Positions 1-5,700 of a stretch of 6,602 nt of DNA are shown here, piece after piece (position 1 is the first letter of the stretch; every line of letters begins with the position of its first letter). The position numbers were made by a program, and so were the translations under genes. Under the pieces are notes generated by a model. It did no database searches. It worked only from the letters and a program-made list of their open reading frames with translations, and was not told where the DNA came from. This DNA comes from Lachnospiraceae bacterium (GTDB lineage: Bacteria > Bacillota > Clostridia > Lachnospirales > Lachnospiraceae): positions 1-6,602 of the forward strand of contig JAILNW010000359.1 of NCBI GenBank assembly GCA_024691145.1, written 5' to 3'.

Positions 1-2
1 GT

Positions 3-24
3 AAGGGGCATTATACCCTTTTTT
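3..24 (+). terminator. Possible weak rho-independent terminator of a gene left of the window
   Basis: AAGGG (3-7) can pair with CCCTT (16-20) across an 8-base loop, and four more T residues follow. The stem is short, so this is a weak candidate. It would end transcription entering from the left on the plus strand. Confidence 0.3.
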
Positions 25-45
25 ACTGTTTGCAGATGTGATAAT

Positions 46-70
46 ACAAAAAGAAGGACTGTGAAGTCCT
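46..70 (-). terminator. Rho-independent terminator of the minus-strand AAA-ATPase-like gene
   Basis: Read on the minus strand, AGGACT (70-65) pairs with AGTCCT (60-55) around a 4-base loop and is followed directly by TTCTTTTTG. It lies about 50 bases past the stop codon at 121-123. The stem is perfect and the T-run is good, so this is the likely end of that transcript. Confidence 0.65.
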
Positions 71-100
71 AGGAAAATTTATTTTCCTATTTTTTCACAG
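55..100. repeat. Overlapping, mutually exclusive inverted repeats
   Basis: Three stems share this short stretch. AGGACT/AGTCCT pairs 55-60 with 65-70. AGGAAAA/TTTTCCT pairs 71-77 with 82-88 and is followed on the plus strand by ATTTTTT. CTGTGAA (59-65) can also pair with TTCACAG (94-100), which would enclose the second stem and disrupt the first. An outer pairing AAGGGGC (3-9) with GCCCCTT (100-106) is possible as well. The region could work as a bidirectional terminator, or it could be the end of an old mobile element; the sequence alone does not decide. Confidence 0.5.
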
Positions 101-120
101 CCCCTTTTATTAATACATAT

Positions 121-1548
121 TTAATTGTTTTTTGTACTTGGTATTAATGAAAGAATCTCTTTCTCATATACATATGATATTTCCTTGTTGGGTATGGCAA
201 GATCATAAATACCATTTTCATCCTGCATATTATCGGTATTAATAACCTTCAAGTATCCAGCAGAAAGAAGAAAGCTGAATACAGTAGAAGTATTGCTCAT
301 AATTTCGGGATAAATCACAGATGAATCAATATATGATGATATAACATTTCCCTGCAAAAGAGTATATAAATTATCATATGTTTCATTGTTTGAATTCTCT
401 ATAAGCTGCTTGATAATACTATTGTCACCTGTTGACTGCCAATATGCTTTTGGTTTACAGCTATTATAAAAATAGTTAATTACGGACCAAGGATTAAAAA
501 TATTATTATTACCAAACTTGTAACCGTTATACCATCTGCATATTTCTTCATATTTGTCTGATGAGTTATAATATGCAGCCATAGAAAGTATCTCATATTT
601 AGTAAAACCGAAGTATTCACTGAATTTGGTATCAAGTATGGAATGAATTGCTAAATTATTCAAACCACTAAAAATGCTTTCCTTGGCTACTCTCATAATT
701 CCTGTTAAAAAACCAAATGCAAGATTGGAATTATCTTTACACGCTCCAGAAAGAAGGTTTCTCATAAAGTTTACAACCAAATCATAATAACCAGCAGAAA
801 ATCCTTGATGTATAGGTGTATCATATTCATCAATTATTATAATTGCAGGTTTATTATGATGTATATTAAGCATTTTGGAAAGATTACTAAACGCGCCTGC
901 TAATTCTACTTCTGTAATAGACTGATTTATAATGTTAAGGAAATACTTTTTATCATAGTCGTTACATTTGTTACTATCAAGTATATATATATGTCTCTTG
1001 TATTCTTCAACAATAACGTCTCTTATTGCAGTAAAGGATTGTTCCCATGTAGAATATTTTATATCTTTAAATGTTACGGATATTACGGGATATTTACCTT
1101 GCTCTTTTCTATACTTTTCTCCGCAGTTCCAAATATTCTTATCTTTAAAATATACAGATGTATCATTTTCTGATATTTCAAAGAATGTTTTTAGCATATC
1201 CATAGTGAGGGTTTTACCAAAACGTCTAGGACGTGTAAATAAAGATATCTTTGGTCTGGAATCTAGAAAATCTTTTATCATTAACGTTTTATCAACATAG
1301 TAGTAGTTTTCAACCAATTCTATATAGTTAGATACGCCTATAGGAAGAGGGAGATTTTCTATTGTTGTAGTTAATGTTTTAATCTTATTTTTTCTGCCAT
1401 CTTCTGGCTTCACAGAATTACTGGGAATAAGCCAAAGCCCAGCCTCTTTTTTTGCACCTTCTATACGTCCGTTTCGGCATAGGTATGTAACTCTTCTCTC
1501 TGTAATATTCCATTTTTCTGAAGCTGTTTTAACATCAATATATTTCAT
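121..1548 (-). CDS. HTH-AAA-ATPase-like protein lacking the usual PD-(D/E)XK nuclease domain
   Basis: A 475-residue protein. Residues 1-50 look like a MerR/excisionase-type helix-turn-helix (ASEKWNITERRVTYLCRNGR). From about residue 66 the sequence matches the AAA-ATPase-like family (Pfam AAA-ATPase_like): an entry motif LPLPIGVSNY, the family's atypical P-loop RPRRFGKT (106-113), and a Walker B strand ending in D240-E241 (IIIIDEYD). In this family the ATPase part normally continues into a C-terminal PD-(D/E)XK nuclease domain. Here the protein stops soon after AIPNKEISYVYEKEIL, so about 100 or more residues including that domain appear to be absent, and no remnant is visible between the stop and the terminator. 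The start ATG (1548-1546) follows the strong ribosome binding site TGGAGGTG (1560-1553). The gene is monocistronic with its own promoter and terminator. The cellular role of the family is not established; a defence or mobile-element role is only inferred. Confidence 0.85.
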   Translation of the reverse strand: MKYIDVKTASEKWNITERRVTYLCRNGRIEGAKKEAGLWLIPSNSVKPEDGRKNKIKTLTTTIENLPLPIGVSNYIELVENYYYVDKTLMIKDFLDSRPKISLFTRPRRFGKTLTMDMLKTFFEISENDTSVYFKDKNIWNCGEKYRKEQGKYPVISVTFKDIKYSTWEQSFTAIRDVIVEEYKRHIYILDSNKCNDYDKKYFLNIINQSITEVELAGAFSNLSKMLNIHHNKPAIIIIDEYDTPIHQGFSAGYYDLVVNFMRNLLSGACKDNSNLAFGFLTGIMRVAKESIFSGLNNLAIHSILDTKFSEYFGFTKYEILSMAAYYNSSDKYEEICRWYNGYKFGNNNIFNPWSVINYFYNSCKPKAYWQSTGDNSIIKQLIENSNNETYDNLYTLLQGNVISSYIDSSVIYPEIMSNTSTVFSFLLSAGYLKVINTDNMQDENGIYDLAIPNKEISYVYEKEILSLIPSTKNN

Positions 1549-1580
1549 GTTACACCTCCAAAAGTAACTTTATATGTTAA

Positions 1581-1609
1581 ATTATATAAAATATCAAGAT
1601 AGATATCAA
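1581..1609 (-). promoter_or_regulatory. Sigma-70-type promoter of the minus-strand AAA-ATPase-like gene
   Basis: On the minus strand, TTGATA (1609-1604) is separated by exactly 17 bases from a perfect TATAAT (1586-1581). Transcription would begin near 1574, giving a leader of about 26 bases that contains the ribosome binding site. Confidence 0.65.
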
Positions 1610-1614
1610 GATAA
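1591..1614. repeat. Tandem 12-bp repeat overlapping a promoter
   Basis: ATATCAAGATAG (1591-1602) is followed directly by ATATCAAGATAA (1603-1614), 11 of 12 bases identical. The repeat covers the -35 box of the minus-strand promoter and duplicates it: a second TTGATA lies in the spacer. It could be an operator, possibly for the gene's own N-terminal helix-turn-helix, or chance in AT-rich DNA. Confidence 0.5.
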
Positions 1615-1677
1615 AAAGAACGATTAATGTAAAAAAGAATGAAACATTAAACATTCCTTTTATTTTTTACATAAGTA

Positions 1678-1686
1678 TGCTAAAAT
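1678..1686 (+). promoter_or_regulatory. Extended -10 promoter element upstream of the small ORF
   Basis: TGC followed by TAAAAT (1681-1686) forms an extended -10 box. No convincing -35 box lies at 17 bases. Transcription would start near 1693, just before the ribosome binding site GGAGG (1697-1701) of the ORF at 1711. Confidence 0.4.
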
Positions 1687-1710
1687 GGAGAAAGTTGGAG
1701 GTTTAACATT

Positions 1711-1824
1711 GTGCATAGTAAGGAAAAATGTAAGTTTGCAATTAAATTGGCAGATGATAGTATATTTACACACATGGAAACATCGTTAAATAATTGCAGT
1801 TTAAAAGAAAGGAAGCATATTTAA
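1711..1824 (+). CDS. Very small hypothetical protein (37 residues)
   Basis: A GTG start at 1711 follows GGAGG (1697-1701) at a spacing of 9 bases. The reading frame runs 37 codons (MHSKEKCKFAIKLADD and onward) to TAA at 1822-1824, and the ATG of gene X follows without a gap. I do not recognise the product. It has no signal peptide or membrane segment and is polar with two cysteines. The good ribosome binding site, the upstream -10 box and the tight junction with gene X favour a real translated ORF. It may be a complete small protein or the surviving front part of a decayed gene. Confidence 0.4.
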   Translation: MHSKEKCKFAIKLADDSIFTHMETSLNNCSLKERKHI

Positions 1825-2117
1825 ATGGAAATAAGAAAAATAATATTTCCCACATCATTGGATAAGATTAATGAAGACAGAGATAATATAGATGTTTTGT
1901 TGAAACAAATCTAGGAACATATACAGTAACGGTATGTTCACCGCAGTTTTATGTAGACTATATGGATAAAGAACAAAAAGATTATGTTCCTGCAGGGGGA
2001 CCAGACATAATAGTAAGAAAATTAACAGAAGAAATAATTACTAAAGCAATAGAACATTATTCTGAAGATGATGGATATTGGTTAAAGTTTTACGGTGAGG
2101 TGGAAAGAATAATATAA
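1825..2117 (+). pseudogene. Gene X: frameshifted hypothetical gene, about 97 residues if restored
   Basis: The ATG at 1825 (ribosome binding site AGGAAG, 1810-1815) opens a frame reading MEIRKIIFPTSLDKIN that ends at TAG 1912-1914 after 29 codons. From 1899 another frame reads VETNLGTYTVTVCSPQFY and continues to TAA at 2115-2117. The two parts join naturally if one base, probably a T in the GTTTTG run at 1894-1899, has been lost; the second frame is itself blocked by a stop at 1884-1886. The restored protein would be small, acidic and soluble, with a PAGGPDIIVRKLTEEII segment near the middle. I do not recognise the family and assign no function. The last 25 codons recur at 4051-4123. A sequencing error could produce the same picture. 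Confidence 0.7.
2032..2106 (+). repeat. 75-bp direct repeat, copy 1 (3' end of gene X)
   Basis: This stretch matches 4049-4123 at 73 of 75 positions; the differences are at 2037/4054 (A/T) and 2093/4110 (C/T). Identity stops at 2106/4123, where the IscB element begins in the second copy. The two copies flank the ATPase-RloB gene pair. Confidence 0.9.
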
Positions 2118-2136
2118 TCGAAAAACACGAATAATA
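2114..2136 (+). repeat. 23-bp direct repeat, copy A, upstream of the ATPase gene
   Basis: ATAATCGAAAAACACGAATAAT begins the repeat. It matches 2176-2198 at 22 of 23 positions, with a period of 62 bases (about six helical turns). The pair lies in the leader region of the ATPase-RloB operon. An operator role is inference. Confidence 0.6.
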
Positions 2137-2175
2137 CTTGATATATATGATAAAATACGATGATAATTCTGTAAA

Positions 2176-2198
2176 ATAATCGAAAAATACGAATAATA
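2176..2198 (+). repeat. 23-bp direct repeat, copy B, upstream of the ATPase gene
   Basis: This is the second copy of the repeat at 2114-2136, with T in place of C at one position (2188). It ends 2 bases before the -35 box at 2201, where a bound protein could affect polymerase. Confidence 0.6.
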
Positions 2199-2200
2199 TA

Positions 2201-2229
2201 TTGAAATGCTTTGTATATTAATATATACT
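2201..2229 (+). promoter_or_regulatory. Sigma-70-type promoter of the ATPase-RloB pair
   Basis: TTGAAA (2201-2206) and TATACT (2224-2229) are separated by 17 bases. Transcription would start near 2236, leaving a short leader that just holds the ribosome binding site AAGGGAGG (2236-2243). A second, weaker candidate is TTGATA (2138-2143) with GATAAT (2162-2167), 18 bases apart, lying between the two 23-bp repeats. Confidence 0.45.
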
Positions 2230-2250
2230 TATATTAAGGGAGGAATTATT

Positions 2251-3543
2251 ATGCTGATAATGTTTAGAGTTAAGAATTTTGCTTCTTTTAAAGATGAGAT
2301 TATATTGGATATGAGAGCTGTTTCATATAAAGATATGAAGGGGCATGTTTTGGAATGTGGTAATAATAAAGTGGTGAAGACACTTGCAATTTATGGTAAG
2401 AATGCTAGTGGAAAGTCTAATTTGATAAGTGCTTTATATTATTTTGAAAGTTTTGTATATAATCAGTTTTTTGATGCTGGAATACGTGATGATGAGGTTG
2501 ATTATGGAAAGAGAATGCCTAATGTAAAACGAAGTACATTTAAATTAAGTGAGCATGTATGCAATGACTCTGAATTTGAAATAATATTTAATTACAATGA
2601 TCAGACTTTTCAGTATGGATTTGTTATTCATGATATACCTGAAGAAAAACGAACTAGCATTAAAGAAGAGTGGCTTATGGTAGATGAAAAGATTGTATAT
2701 GACAGAAGTCAGGATACAATTTCATTTGGAAAAAAATATGAATCAGAATTAAAAAAAATTGATATACAAAGGTCAGACAGATTGTATCTAGGTGTATTAG
2801 ATTACTTTGCCGAAGGTGAGGTTAAGAATATAGTAGATAGATTTAAAGAATATTTAAAGAGCAAGTTAAATGTACATTTTGAATTAATACTTGAAAGTAG
2901 TGTTAAAGGTTCTTTTTATATAGTAGGTTTTTCTAACAGACTTGTTGAAGATGAGGAGTATAGAAAAACAATAGAAAAATTTATTAAAGTGGCAGATGTT
3001 GGTATAACTGGACTTAGTATAGAAGAAAATATGGATGAAAGGACGAATGATTTATACCCTTATGAAATTAAGACAATTCATGATGTTTATGATGAAGCTG
3101 GTGTCGTTACAAGACAGGAAAAATTTGAATTAAATATGGAATCATCTGGTACAAATAGATATTTTTCATTTATTCAGTATATATTAAATATTATTGAAGA
3201 TGGAGGAGTATTTGTTGTAGATGAGATGTCCGCAAGATTACATCCTGTTCTTACAAAGTTTATAGTAGATTTATTTCAAGGAAAGATGAATAAAAAAGCA
3301 CAATTAATATTCACAACACATGATATATCACTAATGAATAGAAAACAGTTTAGAAGAGATGAAATAGCTTTTGTTGAAAAGAATATGCGGGGCATATCAA
3401 GCCTATATACTTTGGCTGATATAAAAACAAGGTCAGATGCAAGTTTCTCTAAGGATTATTTGGCTGGTAAATATGGTGCCATACCTGTATTTGAAGAAGA
3501 TGTGTATAAAGAAATGGCAGGTGAGTGGTTATGCCAAGATTAG
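2251..3543 (+). CDS. ABC-type AAA family ATPase, RloA/AbiL-like partner of RloB
   Basis: A 430-residue cytoplasmic ATPase of the AAA_15/AAA_21 kind, related to SMC/ABC ATPase heads. The N-terminus (MLIMFRVKNFASFKDEIILD) is the usual first strand. Walker A is GKNASGKS (49-56), an ABC-signature-like ESSGTNRYF begins at 297, Walker B ends in D324-E325 (VFVVDEMSARLHP), and the switch histidine is H357 (FTTHD). The C-terminal YLAGKYGAIP motif is common in ATPases paired with RloB. All ATPase motifs look intact and the length is normal. The ATG at 2251 is chosen over one at 2206 because AAGGGAGG lies 7 bases before it and the earlier ATG has no such site and sits within the promoter. The stop overlaps the next gene by 13 bases. 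Such pairs are found in restriction-modification loci (RloA/RloB) and in abortive-infection systems; a phage-defence role here is inferred. Confidence 0.85.
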   Translation: MLIMFRVKNFASFKDEIILDMRAVSYKDMKGHVLECGNNKVVKTLAIYGKNASGKSNLISALYYFESFVYNQFFDAGIRDDEVDYGKRMPNVKRSTFKLSEHVCNDSEFEIIFNYNDQTFQYGFVIHDIPEEKRTSIKEEWLMVDEKIVYDRSQDTISFGKKYESELKKIDIQRSDRLYLGVLDYFAEGEVKNIVDRFKEYLKSKLNVHFELILESSVKGSFYIVGFSNRLVEDEEYRKTIEKFIKVADVGITGLSIEENMDERTNDLYPYEIKTIHDVYDEAGVVTRQEKFELNMESSGTNRYFSFIQYILNIIEDGGVFVVDEMSARLHPVLTKFIVDLFQGKMNKKAQLIFTTHDISLMNRKQFRRDEIAFVEKNMRGISSLYTLADIKTRSDASFSKDYLAGKYGAIPVFEEDVYKEMAGEWLCQD

Positions 3544-4043
3544 TTAATGGAGAAAGAAAAATCATTAATCCTAAACCAGAAAATGCCAGTAAGTATATTT
3601 ATTATGAGAAACATCTTGTATTTGATTGTGATGCTCCACAGGATATACAAAATGTAATGCTACTTATGAAAAATTCAGATAATAATTATATCTTAGATTA
3701 TTCAAATTTATTATTTGAAACGTGGCTGGTAATGCATTTTCAAAATATATTACCTGATGGTCAGGTAGATAAGAGAAGTATAATAAGGTTTATGAGAGAA
3801 CACATGGAAGTTACAAGATATACAGATAAATTAAAAGCAGCAAAAGGAACAATAGGAAAAATACTTGGAAGTAATGGAAACGAGAGAATAAGGGCTGCAA
3901 TTGCAAATGCAAAAATATTAGATAATTACTGGAAAGAACGAGGATATGATGAAAGTATTGATATTAAGAAGATGAATCCTTCAGTAAATATTTATAAATT
4001 AGTGGAGCGACTTTTAGATGAAGTAGTTTATTTGTGCAGTTAA
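3531..4043 (+). CDS. RloB-like protein, apparently missing the N-terminal Toprim part
   Basis: A 170-residue protein whose start lies inside the ATPase gene, indicating translational coupling; AGGTG (3519-3523) lies 7 bases before ATG 3531. RloB-family hallmarks are visible: HLVFDCD (residues 28-34) matching the acidic DxD strand, YSNLLFETWLVMHF (57-70) matching the family's FE-W-L-HF motif, and NPSVNIYKLVERLL near the C-terminus. RloB proteins usually begin with a strand followed by a conserved glutamate segment (EGE-T-E type) some 60 residues before the DxD strand. Here only about 27 residues precede it and no such glutamate motif is present. The first residues (MPRLVNGERK) look like a normal N-terminus, so an internal in-frame deletion near residues 10-20 is the simplest explanation. 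If RloB is a Toprim-type nuclease as predicted, this one may be inactive. Family assignment is fairly sure; the activity is unknown. Confidence 0.75.
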   Translation: MPRLVNGERKIINPKPENASKYIYYEKHLVFDCDAPQDIQNVMLLMKNSDNNYILDYSNLLFETWLVMHFQNILPDGQVDKRSIIRFMREHMEVTRYTDKLKAAKGTIGKILGSNGNERIRAAIANAKILDNYWKERGYDESIDIKKMNPSVNIYKLVERLLDEVVYLCS

Positions 4044-4048
4044 TATAA

Positions 4049-4123
4049 AAATATTTACTAAAGCAATAGAACATTATTCTGAAGATGATGGATATTGGTT
4101 AAAGTTTTATGGTGAGGTGGAAA
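4049..4123 (+). repeat. 75-bp direct repeat, copy 2 (gene X fragment at the IscB element's left end)
   Basis: This is the second copy of 2032-2106, with two mismatches. It begins 6 bases after the RloB-like stop codon and ends exactly where the first omega-RNA stem starts (4124). Its last 16 or so bases are the predicted IscB guide. Confidence 0.9.
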
Positions 4124-4143
4124 AGTCAATAACCCATGACTAA
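4051..4143 (+). pseudogene. 3'-terminal fragment of a second gene X copy, cut by the IscB element
   Basis: In the gene X frame this reads IFTKAIEHYSEDDGYWLKF and continues through GEVE, the same as the C-terminus of the upstream copy, then runs into element sequence (KSITHD) and stops at TAA 4141-4143. It has no start codon or ribosome binding site, and the rest of the gene is absent. It is either the remains of a tandem paralogue or a duplication formed when the ATPase-RloB pair arrived. Confidence 0.75.
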
Positions 4144-4400
4144 AGTCACGGGCTTGTATAAAATGTACAAGTTCGGGATTGACTAGCCTAAGTACTTTGA
4201 GTACTACGTTAGGAGAGAATATATAGTTACCTACGGATATTTAGCCTAGTCTGTAGCTCTAAGGTCTGTGATTAAACAATCCTGCTGGGTAGGGATAGTG
4301 TTGCAGATATTTAAACCTCTCATTAACATTGGCGAAGGCTACATTACAGCCTAATAGGAGCTGGCTTATAGCAAAAATCCTATACATTTTACGAAAGGAG
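4108..4400 (+). ncRNA. IscB omega-RNA (HEARO RNA) with 5' guide from gene X
   Basis: The roughly 285 bases between the element's left end and the iscB start hold no ORF but many stems, as in HEARO RNAs. The outer stem AGTCAAT/ATTGACT pairs 4124-4130 with 4178-4184. It encloses hairpin 4133-4140/4145-4152 (one A-C mismatch) and hairpin CTTGTA/TACAAG (4153-4158/4166-4171). Next comes 4187-4191/4209-4213 (CCTAA/TTAGG) around two copies of GTAC. Further stems include CTGC/GCAG (4282-4285/4303-4306) and AGGCT/AGCCT (4336-4340/4348-4352). In known IscB systems the guide is the 5' part of the RNA, taken from the flank outside the element. Here that would be about 4108-4123. The exact 5' and 3' ends are not visible; the 3' end may reach the iscB ribosome binding site. 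Confidence 0.75.
4133..4152 (+). repeat. Left-end subterminal hairpin of the IscB element
   Basis: CCCATGAC (4133-4140) pairs with GTCACGGG (4145-4152) around a TAAA loop, with one A-C mismatch that becomes a G-T wobble on the other strand. It is probably a transposase recognition hairpin and is also part of the omega-RNA. Confidence 0.75.
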
Positions 4401-4408
4401 TGCCTATT

Positions 4409-5653
4409 ATGGTATATGTTTTAGGAAAAAACGGACAGCCTTTAATGCCTACTGATAGGCATGGCAAGGTTCGTAGATTATTAAAAAATAATAAAGCTAA
4501 AGTTGTTAAGAAATGTCCGTTCACAATTCAATTATTATATGAGACAACAAATTATACTCAAGAAATTAACTTAGGTATCGATGCCGGAAGTAAAAATATC
4601 GGCATATCAGCCACGACAAAAGACAAGGTTTTATTCGAGGTAGATGTGGAGTTGAGAAATGATATAGTAGACAAAATTTCTACTAGACAACAGTATAGAA
4701 GGACTCGCAGAAGTAATAAACTTAGATATCGTAAGCCTAGATTTAATAATCGTAAACGTCCAGATGGTTGGTTAGCTCCTTCTGTACAGCAAAAGGTGGA
4801 CAGTCATTTAACAATGGTAGCTAAAATCCACAAAATACTTCCAATTACTAACATTATTGCAGAAGTAGCAAGCTTTGATATTCAGAAAATCAAAAATCCT
4901 GATATTAGTGGAGTTGAATATCAGCAAGGTGAACAAATGGATTTCTGGAATGTACGAGAGTATGTATTATTTAGAGATAATCACACATGTCAATGTTGTA
5001 AAGGCAAAAGTAAAGATAATATTCTCAATGTACATCATATTAAATCAAGGAAGACAGGTGGTAATGCACCTAATAATTTAACCACTTTATGTGAAACTTG
5101 TCATACAAGATATCACCAAGGGTTAATAGAATTACCAGAATCAATTAAAAGAGGTCAAAGATTTAATGATGCAACTTTCATGGGAATTATGAGATGGGCT
5201 TTCTATAATAAGCTTAAAGAAAATTATCCAAGTGTTAGTTTGACTTATGGATACATTACTAAAAATATACGCATAAGCAATAACTTACCTAAAGAACATT
5301 ACATAGATGCAAGATGTATCAGTGGTAATTTTGCTGCTATTAGTAATAGAGAAGTTTTCTATTACAAAAAGGTAAGATGTCACAATAGACAAATACATAA
5401 AGCAAAAATATTAAAAGGTGGTATTAAAAAAAGTAATCAAGCTCAATATAAAGTTAAGGGGTTTAGATTATATGACAGAGTTGCATATCAAGGAAAACAA
5501 TATTTCATTTTTGGAAGAAGAACAAGTGGTTTCTTTGATATAAGGACTCTAAATGGAACTAAAGTAAACAAAGGTAGCTTGAGTTGTAAAAAGATTAAAT
5601 TTTTAGAAACATCTCATGGTTATCTGATAGAAAAAAGAAAGGTAACGACATAG
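4409..5653 (+). CDS. iscB: IscB RNA-guided endonuclease (RuvC plus HNH)
   Basis: A 414-residue nuclease of the IscB family, the ancestral relative of Cas9, which uses an omega-RNA to cut double-stranded DNA. Domains in order: the N-terminal segment MVYVLGKNGQPLMPTDRHGK with the RRxRR-type start; RuvC-I GIDAGSKNIG with catalytic D58; an arginine-rich bridge-helix region (QQYRRTRRSNKLRYRK, 94-109); RuvC-II AEVASFDIQK with E152; an HNH domain (about 183-240) with paired CxxC zinc ligands C194/C197 and C228/C231 and catalytic-type H209-H210; RuvC-III KEHYIDARC with H297 and D300; and a C-terminal domain with FIFGRRTSGFFDIRTLNG that would contact the target-adjacent motif. All catalytic residues are present and the length is normal, so it looks functional. 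ATG 4409 is chosen because AAAGGAG (4394-4400) lies 8 bases upstream. The omega-RNA region lies directly upstream, the usual order for this family. Confidence 0.93.
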   Translation: MVYVLGKNGQPLMPTDRHGKVRRLLKNNKAKVVKKCPFTIQLLYETTNYTQEINLGIDAGSKNIGISATTKDKVLFEVDVELRNDIVDKISTRQQYRRTRRSNKLRYRKPRFNNRKRPDGWLAPSVQQKVDSHLTMVAKIHKILPITNIIAEVASFDIQKIKNPDISGVEYQQGEQMDFWNVREYVLFRDNHTCQCCKGKSKDNILNVHHIKSRKTGGNAPNNLTTLCETCHTRYHQGLIELPESIKRGQRFNDATFMGIMRWAFYNKLKENYPSVSLTYGYITKNIRISNNLPKEHYIDARCISGNFAAISNREVFYYKKVRCHNRQIHKAKILKGGIKKSNQAQYKVKGFRLYDRVAYQGKQYFIFGRRTSGFFDIRTLNGTKVNKGSLSCKKIKFLETSHGYLIEKRKVTT

Positions 5654-5657
5654 TTTA

Positions 5658-5700
5658 AAGTGTGCTCCTCCCATGACCAAAGTCACGGGTCTCCGCACTT
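5658..5700 (+). repeat. Right-end subterminal hairpin of the IscB element
   Basis: CCCATGAC (5670-5677) pairs with GTCACGGG (5682-5689) around a CAAA loop, copying the left-end hairpin with one loop change. An outer stem AAGTGTG/CGCACTT (5658-5664/5694-5700, one G-T wobble) extends it across an internal loop. It lies 4 bases after the iscB stop codon. It may also slow transcription from iscB, though no T-run follows. Confidence 0.75.

Noticed and set aside
968..1300. Open frames on the plus strand opposite the AAA-ATPase-like gene (968-1300 and 991-1173)
   Set aside because: They lack ribosome binding sites and recognisable motifs, and they lie entirely within the well-supported minus-strand gene.
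1887..1914. Programmed ribosomal frameshift in gene X
   Set aside because: There is no classic slippery heptamer or downstream stimulatory structure, and a simple one-base loss explains the two frames.
2206..2250. Upstream ATG at 2206 as start of the ATPase
   Set aside because: It has no ribosome binding site, would add 15 hydrophobic residues not typical of the family, and overlaps the predicted promoter.
4124..4400. CRISPR array or tracrRNA associated with the Cas9-like protein
   Set aside because: There are no regularly spaced repeats; the protein is IscB-sized, and the RNA region has the position and stems of an omega-RNA instead.
4875..5081. Short open frame inside iscB in another frame
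   Set aside because: It has no ribosome binding site, lies wholly within iscB, and its peptide shows no family features.
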